From Hirundichthys speculiger (Eukaryota; Chordata; Actinopteri; Beloniformes; Exocoetidae): 64,000 nt of DNA. Position 1 is the first letter of the stretch, and every line of letters begins with the position of its first letter. The position numbers and the translations under genes were made by a program. Under the pieces are notes generated by a model, which did no database searches, had not been told where the DNA came from, and worked only from the letters and a program-made list of their open reading frames with translations. Below are positions 44,443-55,619 of the stretch, in pieces. The stretch spans positions 248,001 to 312,000 of the forward strand of contig JAGFBZ010002257.1 in assembly GCA_018398805.1 (NCBI GenBank). Reading direction: 5' to 3'.

Positions 44443-45188
44443 CAGGGGTGTCAGACTCATTTTCACTGAGGGCCACATCAGCATCATGGTGGCCCTCGAA
44501 GGGCCAGATTGACAGCATGAATGTAACAAAATATGTAAATCAAAATAAATTGAACTACACCTTGTTAAATAACGGTTTCTGTATTTATTATGTATTCAAG
44601 TGTCAAATATTTAACTCATTATTATATATATATCAGGATTTGTGGTTGTAAACCTGCTCTCGCACAGGTGATAGTTAGAAGCAGAAGCGATTCTTTGTTT
44701 TTCTTGCAGGCTAATTTTAGCATACTTAGCTCCGTGTTTGTTGTCAAAACGCAGACATAGATTATACTCTTTCACGACTGACACCGCCTCATAACACAAA
44801 AGACAGGCCTACTGTTTCTTCACCTTGAGGTACAAACTTGTTTTCGTTTTCCCGTCATTCATGAAACTGCCTTCCTTTTGCATCAAATTTTCTTTTCTTG
44901 GACATATTGGGGTTAATTTATAGAGGTTTTCTTAAATTCGTCAGTTCTGAAAATAATCTTAATGTCTTGCTCATGGTTATATCCTGTTATCGTTGTGGGT
45001 AACGACGAAATGCACTATGGGAGATGTAGTTTATGGTCAATAAGTGCTTTAAAGCGGCGTAAGCTTGTTTTAAGTCTTTAAATATTGGTTTAAAATTTAA
45101 GCCAATAATGCACAAACTCTCGAGGGCCACATAAAATGATGTGGCGGGCCACATTTGGCCCATGGGCCTTGTGTTTGACACATGTGCT
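44443..45188 (-). mobile_element. hAT deletion derivative, GTF2IRD2-like family
   Basis: Left CAGGGGTGTCAGACTC and right GTGTTTGACACATGTG. The flanks CTTTAATT and CTTTAGCA share five of eight bases, so the duplication is decayed or the right boundary is a few bases off. The interior carries zinc-finger remnants on the minus strand. Confidence 0.82.
44611..44910 (-). pseudogene. GTF2IRD2-like hAT transposase zinc-finger remnant
   Basis: Minus-strand frames give a basic MSKKRK-like start near 44905, then FVPQGEE, then CYEAVSVVKEYNLCLRFDN and KHGAKYAKISLQEKQR. The spacing CLLC-x13-H-x5-H of this family is partly altered: the expected His in LRRHFD is replaced in LCLRFD, so the finger would not fold normally. 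The catalytic core is absent. This is the N-terminal piece of the family whose domesticated relative is vertebrate GTF2IRD2. Confidence 0.7.
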
Positions 45189-45325
45189 TTAGCAGAACAA
45201 AGACCTACAGGACTACACAGCGCAGTGCACATGAGAAAGATGCCCCCTAAAGTTACAAGATTTAAAAAAAAAAAAAGTCCAAAAAAAAAGGTAGTCTCAC
45301 AGGATGCAGTGCGCATCCCATAGTA

Positions 45326-46097
45326 CAGTGATTCTCAAAGTGTGGGCCGCGGCTCCCTGCTGGTCCGTCGTGGGACTGCAGGTGGGCCGTGAGAGGTCAT
45401 CAAAGTTAAACAAATATGTTTTAAATCCTCGATCTTTCTTAAATATATTTTTAATTACTGTAAAATATTCATGAAAGGATTAAAAACAACATTAAGAAGT
45501 AATAAAACAAACCAGTTAAGTGTTATTCGACTGTCATCTTAACTTAAAGGTGGGGTGGGTGTTGTTTTTTTGCAACACTTTTTACAATATTGCCTGAAAA
45601 CCTTTTCACATTTCCATTGCACCCACTGAAATAAAATGTTTGCAAAAAAAACTAAACATTTTGGTCTAGTCTAGAAGGTATAATCAGAGAAAAACTCTGA
45701 CCAATCAAAAAAGTGATCATCACTATTTTGATTGGCTGCCTAATACGTCCATCAAATATCACCCCTCCCTCCCTATGGTTCATGTAGTCTTGAATCCTGT
45801 GAAGGCGTGGTTTCGAGGGGTGAGCTGAAGAGGAGGAGGCGGAGCCTTTGGGAGGAGGGAGGGAGTGTATATTTTCAAAATCTCACTTGAGTTGGATTGC
45901 TGGAACCGTTTTTCAAACAACACCTACTCCACCTTTAATATGACAAGTGTCACCTTATTTGTTGAGCCCTTACATTAATATCAGAACATTGCTAGTCCTG
46001 TATGTTGATCACAGTTGTGATTAAAGGTTCGGGTGGGCCGCGGAGATCTTTCACATTTCAAATTGGGCCTTGGTATTCTGAAGTTTGGGAACAGCTG
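45326..46097. mobile_element. hAT MITE, CAGTGATTCTCAAA family, split by a TTAA element
   Basis: Termini CAGTGATTCTCAAAGTGTGG and, inverted, CAGCTGTTCCCAAACTTCAG, with a perfect 8-bp duplication CCATAGTA (45318-45325, 46098-46105). It contains the insertion 45548-45934. Confidence 0.95.
45548..45934. mobile_element. TTAA-target MITE (Kolobok/piggyBac-like)
   Basis: Ends AGGTGGGGTGGGTGTTG and, inverted, AGGTGGAGTAGGTGTTG. TTAA is duplicated at 45544-45547 and 45935-45938. The related MITE at 36921 reads CCTTAACTTAATATGAC with no insert, giving the empty site. No coding sequence. TTAA targets are used by Kolobok and piggyBac; termini alone do not decide. Confidence 0.88.
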
Positions 46098-46105
46098 CCA
46101 TAGTA

Positions 46106-47264
46106 CATCCAAGACGAACAGAAAAGTGGGGCTTATTTGCACATTTAGGAAACTGGCATTAACCTTTCCTCAAACCTGTGCAGACCATTTGAATTACAAC
46201 AGGCTAATATGCAGCGGTTAATCTCCTAACACAATAAGATATGACTCAAGCGTGAACATATGAATATGAATGTGGCCAAGCTTTCTAAGGGCCAACATGA
46301 AACACCTGTCTGCTTAGGAGCTGCAGGTTTTGACATGTCATTAAGGTGCAAATTGCAGAAGCGCACACAAATGCAGCAGCACTGACTGCAATACATCACT
46401 CAAGAAACAAGCCGGCATTCAGGTTGTATAACTTTAAGACCTTCATAATGAGGTGTAAATTGTCAGAGGTTCTCTCCCGCCATCCCTCATCCAGCACAGG
46501 GAGGACGGGCTGTTGAAACAGAACCAGGACATCTGCTGCGGGGTGATGTCGGATGGGACACTGCGACACAAAGCTGTTACGGAGATGAGGCCTCCAGTGG
46601 GGGGAAGTAAAGGAAACAGGAGGGACTCCCAACATCCAGACAAAGACAAACATGGAATCAGTGTTTGCAGTTGGACAATTCATTCCCGAGCCCGACGGCC
46701 CAAATGGGAAAGTTCACTCAAAATTTCCAAATAATGGCATCTCTTAACCCAGGGTGTGTTGCACTGGAGCAGACCAGCCAGACTGCTCTGTGTCCTAAAC
46801 ACTCGGCTTCATGAAGTCAACATGTCATTTTCTCTCAAACTGCATGCCTTATACGCAGAGTTAGTTTGGAAGATATTAAAATGAGTTTTTTTGATCACAT
46901 AGACGATGCAGGTTCTAGTATATATACATCTTTCTGCATCAAATATGAGCTCTGACAAAAACGTTTCTGGAGCTTCCCAAAGGAGCAGCTGAGTCAGAGC
47001 TAAGAAACGGATTGGATCAGGAGACAGAGCTGGATCCACCAGTACCAGGGTGTTGTCGTGAAGCTGGGAAGACAAAATGACTTTTCTTTACTGTAAAAAC
47101 CCAGCACGAGTCTGACGGCTCATCCGGTGACGCACACCGACATCAGCGTCACCGCTGGCTCAAGAAGACGTGATGAGTGTCGCCTCATACAGGGAAGTTC
47201 ACGAAGGACAGCTCCCGCAGAGACGGGTGACTGGGACAGCAGTCCATCTGCAGGACAACAAAGA
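46106..47264. other. unassigned non-coding DNA
   Basis: Overlapping open frames at 46396-46734 show no recognisable domain. No RNA gene or paired transposon end found. Confidence 0.4.
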
Positions 47265-47553
47265 TATTCTACCCATGTAATATCAAAATTGTATATCTAC
47301 ATGTATATGTTCATCAGATGATATTGATCATTCAGAGGACAAATTGAATCAAAACTATTTGCTTCAAAACAACCTATTTATTGTTTATTATATGTGTGTA
47401 TTTGCACATTTAATAAATAAAATAAAATAAATAGAATAAAATTTTCCTAAAAAAAAAAAAAAATCGATATTAGGAGCTGAAAAATCGATATTATATTGGG
47501 CGGCCGAAAATCACGATATATCGCCACATCAATTTTTTTTTCACACTCCCACT
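47265..47553. mobile_element. 3' fragment of the TAGGGGTGAGTATTGGC hAT-type family
   Basis: The sequence GATATTCTACCCATGTAATA, GATGATATTGATCATTCAGA, then ATCGATATTAGGAGCTG and GGGCGGCCGAAAATCACG matches the copies at 24503-26780. The left end is missing. The right terminus is degenerate (TTCACACTCCCA). Confidence 0.8.
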
Positions 47554-47556
47554 CTT

Positions 47557-48854
47557 AAAGTGGAGTTTTTTCTTGCCACTGTTTGGCTGAAAGGTTTTTT
47601 TCTCCCACTGTGGGAGGTTTTTACTTGCCATTATCCTTGTTTAGGATTTAATATTATAATTTTAGTAGGGCTGGACAAGTTAACGCATTATCGCATTAAT
47701 GCATTAATTTATTAACGCCGACATTTATTTTATCGTGCGTTAACGCATGTTGCTTAAATGCTTTTGTTTTGAAAAGTCTGTTACTGGCTGCTGCGGAACT
47801 GGAAGACAATCGGCAGGTAAACATGGAAAAGCTAAAACGGACATGGAGAACGGTAAAGTTTACAATTCTGGACTGCAACAAAACTTTGTTGTCATTCCCC
47901 CATGTTCCATCAGAACTGCTCCATGTGTTCACTGTCCTGCTGTTCTCTAGCTGGTTACTGCAGTGCGGCTCCATCTAGTGGCACAGATGTGTAATGACAA
48001 CAGAAAGTCCAGTCCTCGATTATGAAACAAATTCAGTTCTGTGGCCCGTTTTTTAATTTCGTATTTTTGATCCAAGTCTAAAATTGAAATATTAAAAAAA
48101 AAGACATTATTTTCGGTTTTTTTTGTGTTAGATTAAAAAACGTAATAAAATGTCACTTTAATTTTTTTTTTATTTTTTGATTGACAATTGAAAATGGAAA
48201 GAATGAATGATAAACGGATTGGTAAAGTTACTGAACTTTAACATGGACATTTTCATTTTAAAGTTCTCCCAGACGGAGGATTCAACAGAAACAAGGTTAT
48301 TTGTAACAACTGACAAGTTGAACTCCCCGTTAAAAGTTTCTGCTGTTACCTCAGAAATTACCTGTTTTAATGTTTTGATTGTGCTGAGACACAATCATTT
48401 TGTTGGATTTTATTTGTAGACTTTTTTTTGTATTATTTTTTATAAAAACAGGATGACACTAATGCCCTGGCAGTGGCAATAAGCTTTATTTTATTTTACA
48501 TTTTTTAGGATGAGATTTACACTAAATATGTGTTACTAAGAAGTGCTGATGTTAAAAGTGTGTGAACAACAAATGTTATCACACTTTAGTTCATATGGCA
48601 GCAGAACATTTCAATAAAAGTGCATTTTACACTACTTTTGAATTAATTATTTGATTGTGCGTATACAATGTGATTAATCGTGATTAATCAGGGAAATAAT
48701 GCAATTAATCGCGATTAAAAATTTTAATCGTTGCCCAGCCCCAAATTTTAGTTAGTGATATTTGCTCGGGGGTTATGCTCTGGGTCTCTGTAAAGCGCCT
48801 AGAGACAATTGACATTGTAACAGACGCTATACAAATAAAACTAAATTGAATTGA
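47557..48854 (+). mobile_element. LINE 3' tail (AATTG-type) split by a hAT
   Basis: TCTTAAAGTGGAG to TAGGATTTAATATTATAATT, then after the insert TTAGTGATATTTGCTCGGG, CTCTGTAAAGCGCCTAGAGA and finally AAACTAAATTGAATTGA. The order is the same as in the copies at 11204, 19015 and 53257. Confidence 0.82.
47666..48743. mobile_element. hAT-type element, TAGGGCTGGGCAA family, in a LINE tail
   Basis: Left TAGGGCTGGACAAG and right, inverted, TGGGGCTGGGCAACG, within a perfect 8-bp duplication AATTTTAG (47658-47665, 48744-48751). Inverse orientation to the copies at 1218 and 57350. No transposase is recognised; two short frames in the left third are shared by the family. Confidence 0.94.
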
Positions 48855-49004
48855 TCATGTGGAGATGAACGGGCGCTTCTGCTTTTATTTAAAATCTCCT
48901 GCAGTCAGCTGAAAGCAGGCAAAGACGCCCACCATCTCAACACCTCTGCTCTGGGGGGAGGACATGTCCGACATGCTGCAAATCTGCCTGAAGAAATTTC
49001 AAAC

Positions 49005-49536
49005 TTCAGATGATGAAAACCCATTTATTGAAAATACAAACATTTTCACACTGGAGGAAAAAAAAAGAAGAATGAAAGAAAAATAAAATGGCACATTGTT
49101 CTTCAACACAATATCACAAAAAGGAGGAACTGCTCAGCAATATTTCTTAGATAAGATGAACACAAATGCACTAACTACATGTTTGAGAGTAGTGTTGCTG
49201 CTGTGGAAGTGTTTCTTGTAAATGGAACACAAGTTGATGACTACAACCAGGTGTAAACAGCTGTTACATTATTTTAAAACAATAAATAAATAAGAGACAC
49301 TTCACCATATTCAACGATATGATCGTTGCAGAGCGATAACCACCGTTTATCACTCAACCGGGTTGACGAGAAGACCAAATGTTAGGAAGCGAGGCATTGA
49401 TCTGGAATGGACAGCATCTCAACGTTGGTCCAATTATCTGGTCCAAAACAGCAGCCGGAGATGAAGAAAATATAAAAATTAAACTAACCAAACATGGGCG
49501 AGTTAAAGAAGAGGAAAATGTCCCCAGAAACAAGTA
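49005..49536 (-). other. hmg20a: hmg20a 3' UTR with polyadenylation signal
   Basis: Directly after the TAA stop on the minus strand lie about 530 nt without transposon. The only minus-strand AATAAA in this interval is at 49024-49029, so cleavage near 49005-49010 is expected. The exact end is inferred. Confidence 0.65.
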
Positions 49537-49673
49537 TTACCTGTCCAAACGGTTGACCACATCCCTCACAGTGTTGATGAGATTCTCGTGGTCTTGAGGG
49601 TTACTGACAACAATGGTGTGGAGCTTCTTCATGTAGGAGTCGATGGTTTCAAGGGTGGGCGTCTCTCCACTGC
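49537..49673 (-). CDS. hmg20a: High mobility group protein 20A, terminal coding exon
   Basis: Minus strand. An acceptor TTTCAG precedes GCAGTGGAGAG. Joined in phase to the G left by the preceding exon, this gives G-S-G-E-T-P-T-L-E-T, then IDSYMKKLHTI, NPQDHENLINTV and RDVVNRLDR with a TAA at 49537-49539. This is the conserved C-terminal end of HMG20A (mammalian ends VVNRLDR), which separates it from the paralogue HMG20B. HMG20A is a nuclear HMG-box protein associated with the LSD1-CoREST machinery and control of neuronal genes (family knowledge). The exon lies 6.4 kb downstream of the previous one because the last intron is full of LINE and hAT insertions. Confidence 0.95.
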
Positions 49674-49919
49674 CTGAAAGACCACAAGCGTGTGACGTCA
49701 CTCTCAGAGTTTTTTTTTTTTTTTCAGATCAAACGTGTTTCACGGGAAAACCTTCAACCCGTTCAGACCTGCTGTTACCATGTTTTACAAGCATTTTAGC
49801 AACACCGTCGATTTAAACTAAAAAAACCAAAACAAAACGGCAAAATAAATGTGACTCAAGTGAACCTGAAACAAGCTCCTACCTAAGCAAAAGTGTAGCA
49901 TTTGTAGCAAGATCCAAAA
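49674..49919 (-). other. hmg20a last intron, transposon-free edge
   Basis: Intron sequence next to the terminal exon, with a T16 run near 49710-49726. Nothing else recognised. Confidence 0.6.
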
Positions 49920-50059
49920 GTAGGTTTGGAGGACGGGCCTTCTGCTATCAGACACCTTTATTATGGAAACAGCTACCAGTTTGGGTTCAGGAGGCTGACA
50001 CCACCTCCACCTTTAAAACTAAACTGAAAACATTTCTGTTTAGTAAAGACTATAGTTAG
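49911..50059 (+). pseudogene. C-terminal remnant of LINE ORF2 (L2/Rex1-like)
   Basis: The frame GGRAFCYQTPLLWKQLPV then STFKTKLKTFLFSKDYS ends at TAG 50057-50059. This corresponds to the usual LWNSLP...FKSxLKTxLF end of the ORF2 protein in CR1/L2/Rex1-like LINEs. All upstream domains (endonuclease, reverse transcriptase) are missing by 5' truncation. It continues into the typical 3' UTR, which identifies the shared AATTG-tailed repeats of this window as LINE 3' ends. Confidence 0.7.
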
Positions 50060-50308
50060 TCTCAACAATAGTGTGTTAGGGTCAATAGTCACAGCTACAG
50101 ATATAGAAATGGCTGAAGACAAGACTAGAGCAGGCTGGTCTCAAACAGCCTCATCATAGCTATGCTGCTATAGGTCTACGCTGCAGGGAGACACCAACAT
50201 GATCCACTGACTGGTGTCTTCACCCCTCTACTCTCCCCTCCTTTCCTCTTCATCCTCCTGCACTTTATTGTTCCTGCTGTCCTGTGCCTCCCTTTTCTTC
50301 TTTTCTAT

Positions 50309-51338
50309 TAGGGATGCAATGGTACTCGGTAAAATACCTAACCGTTCGGTACGACCTGCAGGGACAACACGCTTTTATGTCCCGCTGTATTTATGTTCCA
50401 ATAACTTTGCATTGGACTTGCACGTGAGCGTGCGTGCATTTTAGGCAACAGGGCGCCACTGCATGTCAATGTCCACTTACCTCCGCTCACTCACAGTGAC
50501 CAGCCGATCACACTTTGGCCGGATGGCTGCAGCTCATAGACACAGAAAAAAAAAAAAAAAAGAAAAAATAAGCAGGCATGGCCAGCGGTAGCGGAGAAAT
50601 TGGGAAAAACTTTTTTTAATCACCGGTGTGGGAGCATTTTGGTTTTGCTGTTGAATACACCGGCGAGGGAGTGAAAACAGTTAACAGTTAACAGAACGCA
50701 ATCTTCCACCTCCCTAAACCTGGATCTTACCTGCGTAAGATCCAGTTGTTACCAGTTGTGCGTCTTGGCACAGCTGATGTGCTTTTTAATACTGCAGAAC
50801 AAATCGTTGGATGCGCATTTAAAAATCAGGAACAATGAATGTTCCTGTCCCTCCTCGACCACCAACAGTTTCAGACATATCAGAAATAAATTCCCACATC
50901 CAACTTTTTCCAGCTTGACACCAGAGACAAAGATCTCCTTGGTTTCCTCCACAGCAGACATCTGGATGAGATCATGCCACAACTGTACAGACTGATGTGT
51001 CTGGCCATGACTATTCCCACATCCACCACAACTGCTGACCAGACGTCCTCTGACCTCAAGAGAATAAAAACGTCTGACAGTAATACGGTGATGCATAATC
51101 GAGAGGTAGAGCCATTTGTGCACGTCCACATGTGACCAGGTGGACGCACATTTATACCATTTGGACGCGCTCTTTTACGCGCTGACATGCAAGTTGCGCT
51201 TTCCGCAAACTCGGTATCTTGCGATCGCGGGTTTAGGATAGCGGGTGGTCTGAAACTGTACCGAATCCGTACCGAACCCGTGACACAAAAACCGCGGTAC
51301 GGACCGTACCGTGAGCCACCTGTACCGTTGCACCCCTA
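50309..51338 (+). mobile_element. hAT deletion derivative, TAGGGATGCAATGGTAC family, hATC remnant
   Basis: Termini TAGGGATGCAATGGTACTCG and, inverted, TAGGGGTGCAACGGTACAGG, with a perfect 8-bp duplication TTTTCTAT (50301-50308, 51339-51346). On the plus strand (about 50965-51115) LYRLMCLAMTIPTSTTTADQ then DLKRIKTSDSNTVM resembles the hATC dimerisation segment (LVLTIPATTA.ERSFS.LKRIKT.LRNTM) of ZMYM1-like transposases. The key ER-FS part is altered. Sister copy at 3823-5440 in opposite orientation. Confidence 0.93.
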
Positions 51339-51968
51339 TTTTCTATATATGTTTTCATTCCAGAGTTTCCAGAGTTACATACTAAACTGCAGTTCCATCC
51401 TCTGACCATCCCAGCGTTTACTTCCACCCGTCTCTATAGATGTCTCTGGGATATCAACTAACATGCTGACCTGCAGACTGATACTTTAACCACCTCAGTA
51501 GGGATGTAACGATTCACTCAACTCACGATTCGGTACAATTCACGATTTTTTGCTCACGGTACGATTCACTCACTATTTAAAAAAAAAAAATCATAATTAG
51601 CTACAGGCAAATTATGACCAAAAAAAGAGATCTTTTATTCATAGGAAATAGTGCAATTGAAATGATCTTCTTAAATATAGTCTATTTTCTTGAAAGAAAT
51701 ACTGCACATCATCATTTATTTCCTTTTATCACAAGAAATTTCCAAAACTAATTTTCCACAACTGAAAAGGGTCTCAAATCTTTTGCAATAAAATAACCCA
51801 TCATCCTGGTAATTTCTTGTGCCCTCGCATTGTTGAGTGAGAGAGGAAATTCAAAGCTGCCTCCCAAGGTGGTTTGCCTCTTTGGCAATTTTCGCTCAGG
51901 CTGTGGCGAAGTGTCTTCTTGTGGTGCCGGGTAACGTGCTGCAACATGTTGCTTCTGTTACCTGTATA

Positions 51969-52882
51969 CACTACCGGTCAAAAGTTTTAGAACACCTCCA
52001 GTTTTCAGTTTCTATAGTAATTTACAGTACATAGCTTAATGTCTCAATGTAATCTGAAATTAATGTATAGAACAAATAAACAATTAGATATTTGAAAAAA
52101 GATATCATGAAATCTCTTGTACAAAAATATAACCACAATCTTTGAGTCATCAAAGTCGCCACTTTTTGCAGATATAACAGACAAACACACTTGTGTTAGT
52201 GGCTTTCTTTCTACAATGGAAATCTAATATTGTTGGGAAGGTTCTTCCCAACACTGTCAGAAGTTTCCAGAAATGTGTTGAACTTGCAGGTTGTTTTGGT
52301 TTCATCTTTCTCTCCAGTTCATCCCAAACCAGCTCAATGGGGTTCTGGTCTGGACACAGGGCTGCCATTACATCATTTGAAGCCGACCGTCTTGTTTTTT
52401 TCTTTTAAGGTCATTCTGACAGAATGGATGTATGTTTTGGATCATTATCTTGCTGTAAGATGAACCCCTAAGCGACTAGGCGTAGACCAGAGAAGGTACT
52501 GGATTGCTCTGTAAAATGCCGTTGTAGCCCTTTTGGTCCAGGGTGTCAGTCGCTCTGTACAAGTCACCAACTCTGGATCCAGCAATCTGTTGATTACTTA
52601 AGAGCTTTGTAAGTAATCAACAGAGGTTGGGACATCTGTGGGAATTGTTTGCATCAAATTTCAAGACTTAATTTACATCCATTGTTCCTTGATCACTGAA
52701 AAAAAACCCTCTTTTTTTTTATAACTCTGAAATTTGTTTTGGCAATCTAAACTTTTTTTCCACCTCTGGCAGTTTACTGCTTACCTTTGTACCATTTAAA
52801 GTTTCATCACTGGACTTGACCCGCTTTAATTTAAATAAAAACAGGAAAAATAGGGGTGTTCTAAAACTTTTGACCAGTAGTG
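51969..52882 (-). mobile_element. Tc1-like element inside the hAT
   Basis: Both ends read inward CACTAC(C/T)GGTCAAAAGTTT then TAGAACACC, with TA on each side (51967-51968, 52883-52884). Removing it rejoins the hAT sequence CTGTTACCTGTATGTTAGC. At 914 bp it is shorter than full Tc1-like elements (about 1.2-1.6 kb). Confidence 0.92.
52150..52368 (-). pseudogene. Tc1-like transposase C-terminal remnant
   Basis: The minus-strand frame starts MAALCPDQNPIELVWDELER and continues KPKQPASSTHFWKLL. This is the SPDLNPIE-x-x-WDEL block carrying the last acidic residue of the DDE triad in Tc1 transposases, with S changed to C and L to Q. The following ILDFHCRKKATNTSVFVC fits the usual C-terminal end. The N-terminal DNA-binding domain and the first Asp region are lost, since the element is internally deleted and 914 bp long. 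Confidence 0.82.
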
Positions 52883-53700
52883 TATGTTAGCAGTTTCTTG
52901 CAATATTTGCATGCTGTTTTGGTCCTGTCTGTCTCTTTCTCACCATTTTCTTCTGTGTACATCGGGAATCCAAAATGCTACCATACCGTTGACTTGAAAC
53001 TACTCGGAGCATCCTTTATCTCTATGTAGCCGCCATGTCTTCTCTCGCTCTCTACCTGAATACCAGTAGGCTACGTAGTAACGTGAGTTATAATGTTGAT
53101 ATTGAATCAACTGCCAACATATCCTAAAATGAATTAACAAATAGATAAAAAAGATACCTACTTATAGTCACGATTCATTTTTTATGGCAACCGATGCAAA
53201 TTCTCACGCATTTGTATCGGTTTTTATTCGACTCACGATGCATCGTTACACCCCTACACCTCAGTGTTGCTGCCTACATCTGTTTATATCGTCACCTCTG
53301 TAGTTTATGTACAAACAATGGAATTATTAATTCTCCAGCTCACTGATAATTATTACTCATATATTTTGTCCAGTATAGTATTCCCAGGATGTATGTGCAC
53401 TCCTCTGTCTGTCCTTTCTCCCTCCTCTTTTCTTTATTTACCCAGCTGACCTTCAGCAGGAAGGTCTCCCTTGTGATCCAGGTCCTGCTTGTGGTTTCTT
53501 CCTCTTAAAGGGGAGTTTTTCCTTGACACTGTTTGACTTCAAGATTTTTTCTCCCGCTTGGGGAGTTTTAATTTACTTGGCATTTTTCTTTGATTAGGAT
53601 TTATCAATAAAACTTTAGTTAATGATATCTGCACAGGGGTCGTGATCTGGGTCTCTGTAAAGCGCCTAGATTTAATAGAGACTTAGAGAGACTACTGAAT

Positions 53701-54151
53701 ACCAGGGCTGCGAACAAGTAAATGATCATGTGGAATATAAATGATCAATACATGACTGAACAGGTACTTGTGTCTTGAACTCGGTAAAAGAGTCTGACAG
53801 GCTCCAGTAAAAAGATGTGAACCGATTATGAGACAGACCGTGGGATAATGGAAAACATACCTGTCTTGAACTCGTTGGACTGAGATGACACTGTCACACC
53901 CAAAAGTTCAAAAAAGTTACAGCCAGATGTCTGTTTGTTCTACAAACTTGCACAATTAGGCCATAAATACTGTAGATATTGAGGTCACTGTCTTCCACCA
54001 GGCATGTTTGGGCGGTTCACTATTAAGGCTGTGCAGATGCTTCATGATTCTTCTTCTTCTTATTATAATTATCTTGTAATGTTGACCAAAAAAAGCGTAA
54101 AAACTTTCAGTTTCTAATGGTGAATTCATTCAAGTCAGTTAGGAATACAAT
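53701..54151. other. hmg20a intron sequence, unassigned
   Basis: No repeat termini or exon recognised. Confidence 0.45.
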
Positions 54152-54159
54152 GTTATACA

Positions 54160-55250
54160 TAGGGATGCACGATAACTGTTTTTTAAAACTGATACCGATA
54201 ACTTTCAGCTCCTAAAGGCCGATACCGATAACTGATAACACACACACATACCTAAGATCATTACATCAATACTATGAACAAAATCAAAAATAGTTTGGAC
54301 TCTTTAAATTAACAGATAAATTTTTTTCCATTGAAAAACTATTAGCAAGCCTTTTCGTAAAGCTATCAAACAAACCTATTTGATATCTTACATCAACCTA
54401 AATAAGGTGCATTACTGACTGATATAAACAAAATAAAGGCTCCTTGAACTGATGGAGATACATGCAACAAAATTACAAACTGAAAAAGATTTAACATTTA
54501 AAGGATTTTGACTTGTGGTCCCATTTAAATTAATACCTTTAATTAAAGTAAATGAGGTTCAGTGATTTTTTGTTTTTTTATCTCATGGAAGCTTTAAATG
54601 AGAGAGATGAGGGAGAGGGAAAACTGCTGCTGGCTTGCGCACGTTAGCATTAGCTCACGTTAGCGCAATTTCAAAACTCCATGAAAGCAATTGTTATGTT
54701 GTAGGTAGCTGATCAGGTTTTACGTATTAAAGCTTGTGCTTCCCTCCTCGAATTCGAGGATTCGCTCGAAGCATTCGTCTCAAATAATCCACCAAACTAT
54801 CTTCTTCTGAAACTTTAACGAAGCTCCACGCCATCGCCGCCATGTTTGTTGTGATCAGTGCTGTGCTCATGATGCATTCAAGGTGTAACGTAAAAGTGTA
54901 CGATGTTCCCTTGTTTGTTAGTTCAGCCTGTTCTATTTTTTTCTTTTTTATGTGTAACATGAGGGGAAATACTATGAATATCGATTCAAGTTAGCAACTA
55001 CTAAAATTATGACCGAGTTAACAAGTTGTTTTCTGGCATGAGGGGGTATTCTTGATTTTCATGATTGAGAAATCGTTTTTCTGATTATGCCGATGTCACT
55101 TGAACATAACATTTATTTAAGACTCAGAGGGAGCGAAGCACTGCCGTGTTGAGAACAATATATATGTTATTGGGGCTGTCGGGATATCGGACTTATCGGA
55201 ATGACGTCACAATTTCTTGTTATCGGCCTGATAGTTATCGTGCACCCCTA
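54160..55250 (-). mobile_element. hAT-type element, TAGGGATGCACGATAACT family
   Basis: Termini TAGGGATGCACGATAACTG and, inverted, TAGGGGTGCACGATAACTAT, with a perfect 8-bp duplication GTTATACA (54152-54159, 55251-55258). A minus-strand frame near 54727-54845 (MAAMAWSFVKVSEEDSLV, then RGGKHKL) looks like the degraded start of a BED finger. CCGATA(A)C motifs are repeated near the left end. Confidence 0.93.
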
Positions 55251-55320
55251 GTTATACATAAAGCTAACTGGTCATTATTTATTTCATCAATGACAATTTA
55301 AAGTGCTTAGAGCTCCTCAA

Positions 55321-55615
55321 AGGTAGGGTAAGCAATTTCTGGACCACGTCATATCTGTCGATGTTTGAACATGACAAATGCGGATTGGTAGTTCTTTCCT
55401 CCCTCCAGCGCTCCTCAGAAAAATTCACCCCCTCCTGAGGTGTCCCTCCCCCACAATTTCTGCATAAGCACAAACCCCCTCCTGTCAGGCGATTGGCTGG
55501 AGGCATGTTTGTGTGTCCTCGTGGGATGAGCAGCCAGCAGATGGTGAGTGGCTCTTCACTTTGTGACAAAAAGTGTTCTGGGGAAAAAAAGTGTGTAGAA
55601 TCGCTTACCCTACCT
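55321..55615. mobile_element. TTAA-type MITE (Kolobok/piggyBac-like)
   Basis: Ends AGGTAGGGTAAGCAATTTC and, inverted, AGGTAGGGTAAGCGATTC. Right flank TTAA at 55616-55619, left flank TCAA (one substitution). Related in terminus type to 45548-45934. Confidence 0.8.
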
Positions 55616-55619
55616 TTAA

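Larger units (their letters stand above)
51499..53256 (-). mobile_element. BED-type hAT deletion derivative with a Tc1 copy inside
   Basis: Termini TAGGGATGTAACGATTCACT and, inverted, TAGGGGTGTAACGATGCATC, with a perfect 8-bp duplication CACCTCAG (51491-51498, 53257-53264). On the minus strand, decayed pieces of a ZBED-like transposase remain: HFGFPMYTEENGEKETDRTK then CKYCKKLLTY (BED finger, about 52885-52990). On the far side of the Tc1 insert follow LNNARAQEITRMMGYFIAKD and LRPFSVVEN (about 51765-51840). Stops interrupt both. Confidence 0.93.
49920..53700 (+). mobile_element. 5'-truncated LINE 3' end in hmg20a intron, split by two hATs
   Basis: ORF2 end, then 3' UTR 50060-50308, 51339-51498 and 53257-53700, which read on in order once the two hAT inserts are ignored (CACCTCAG/TGTTGCTGCCTACATCTG resumes exactly). 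It ends after GTCTCTGTAAAGCGCCTAGA with a degraded tail. It lies antisense to hmg20a. Confidence 0.82.

Noticed and set aside
38000..49000. Expected LINGO1 neighbour of HMG20A
   Set aside because: No long leucine-rich-repeat frame in this interval; the mammalian neighbour is not in the window.
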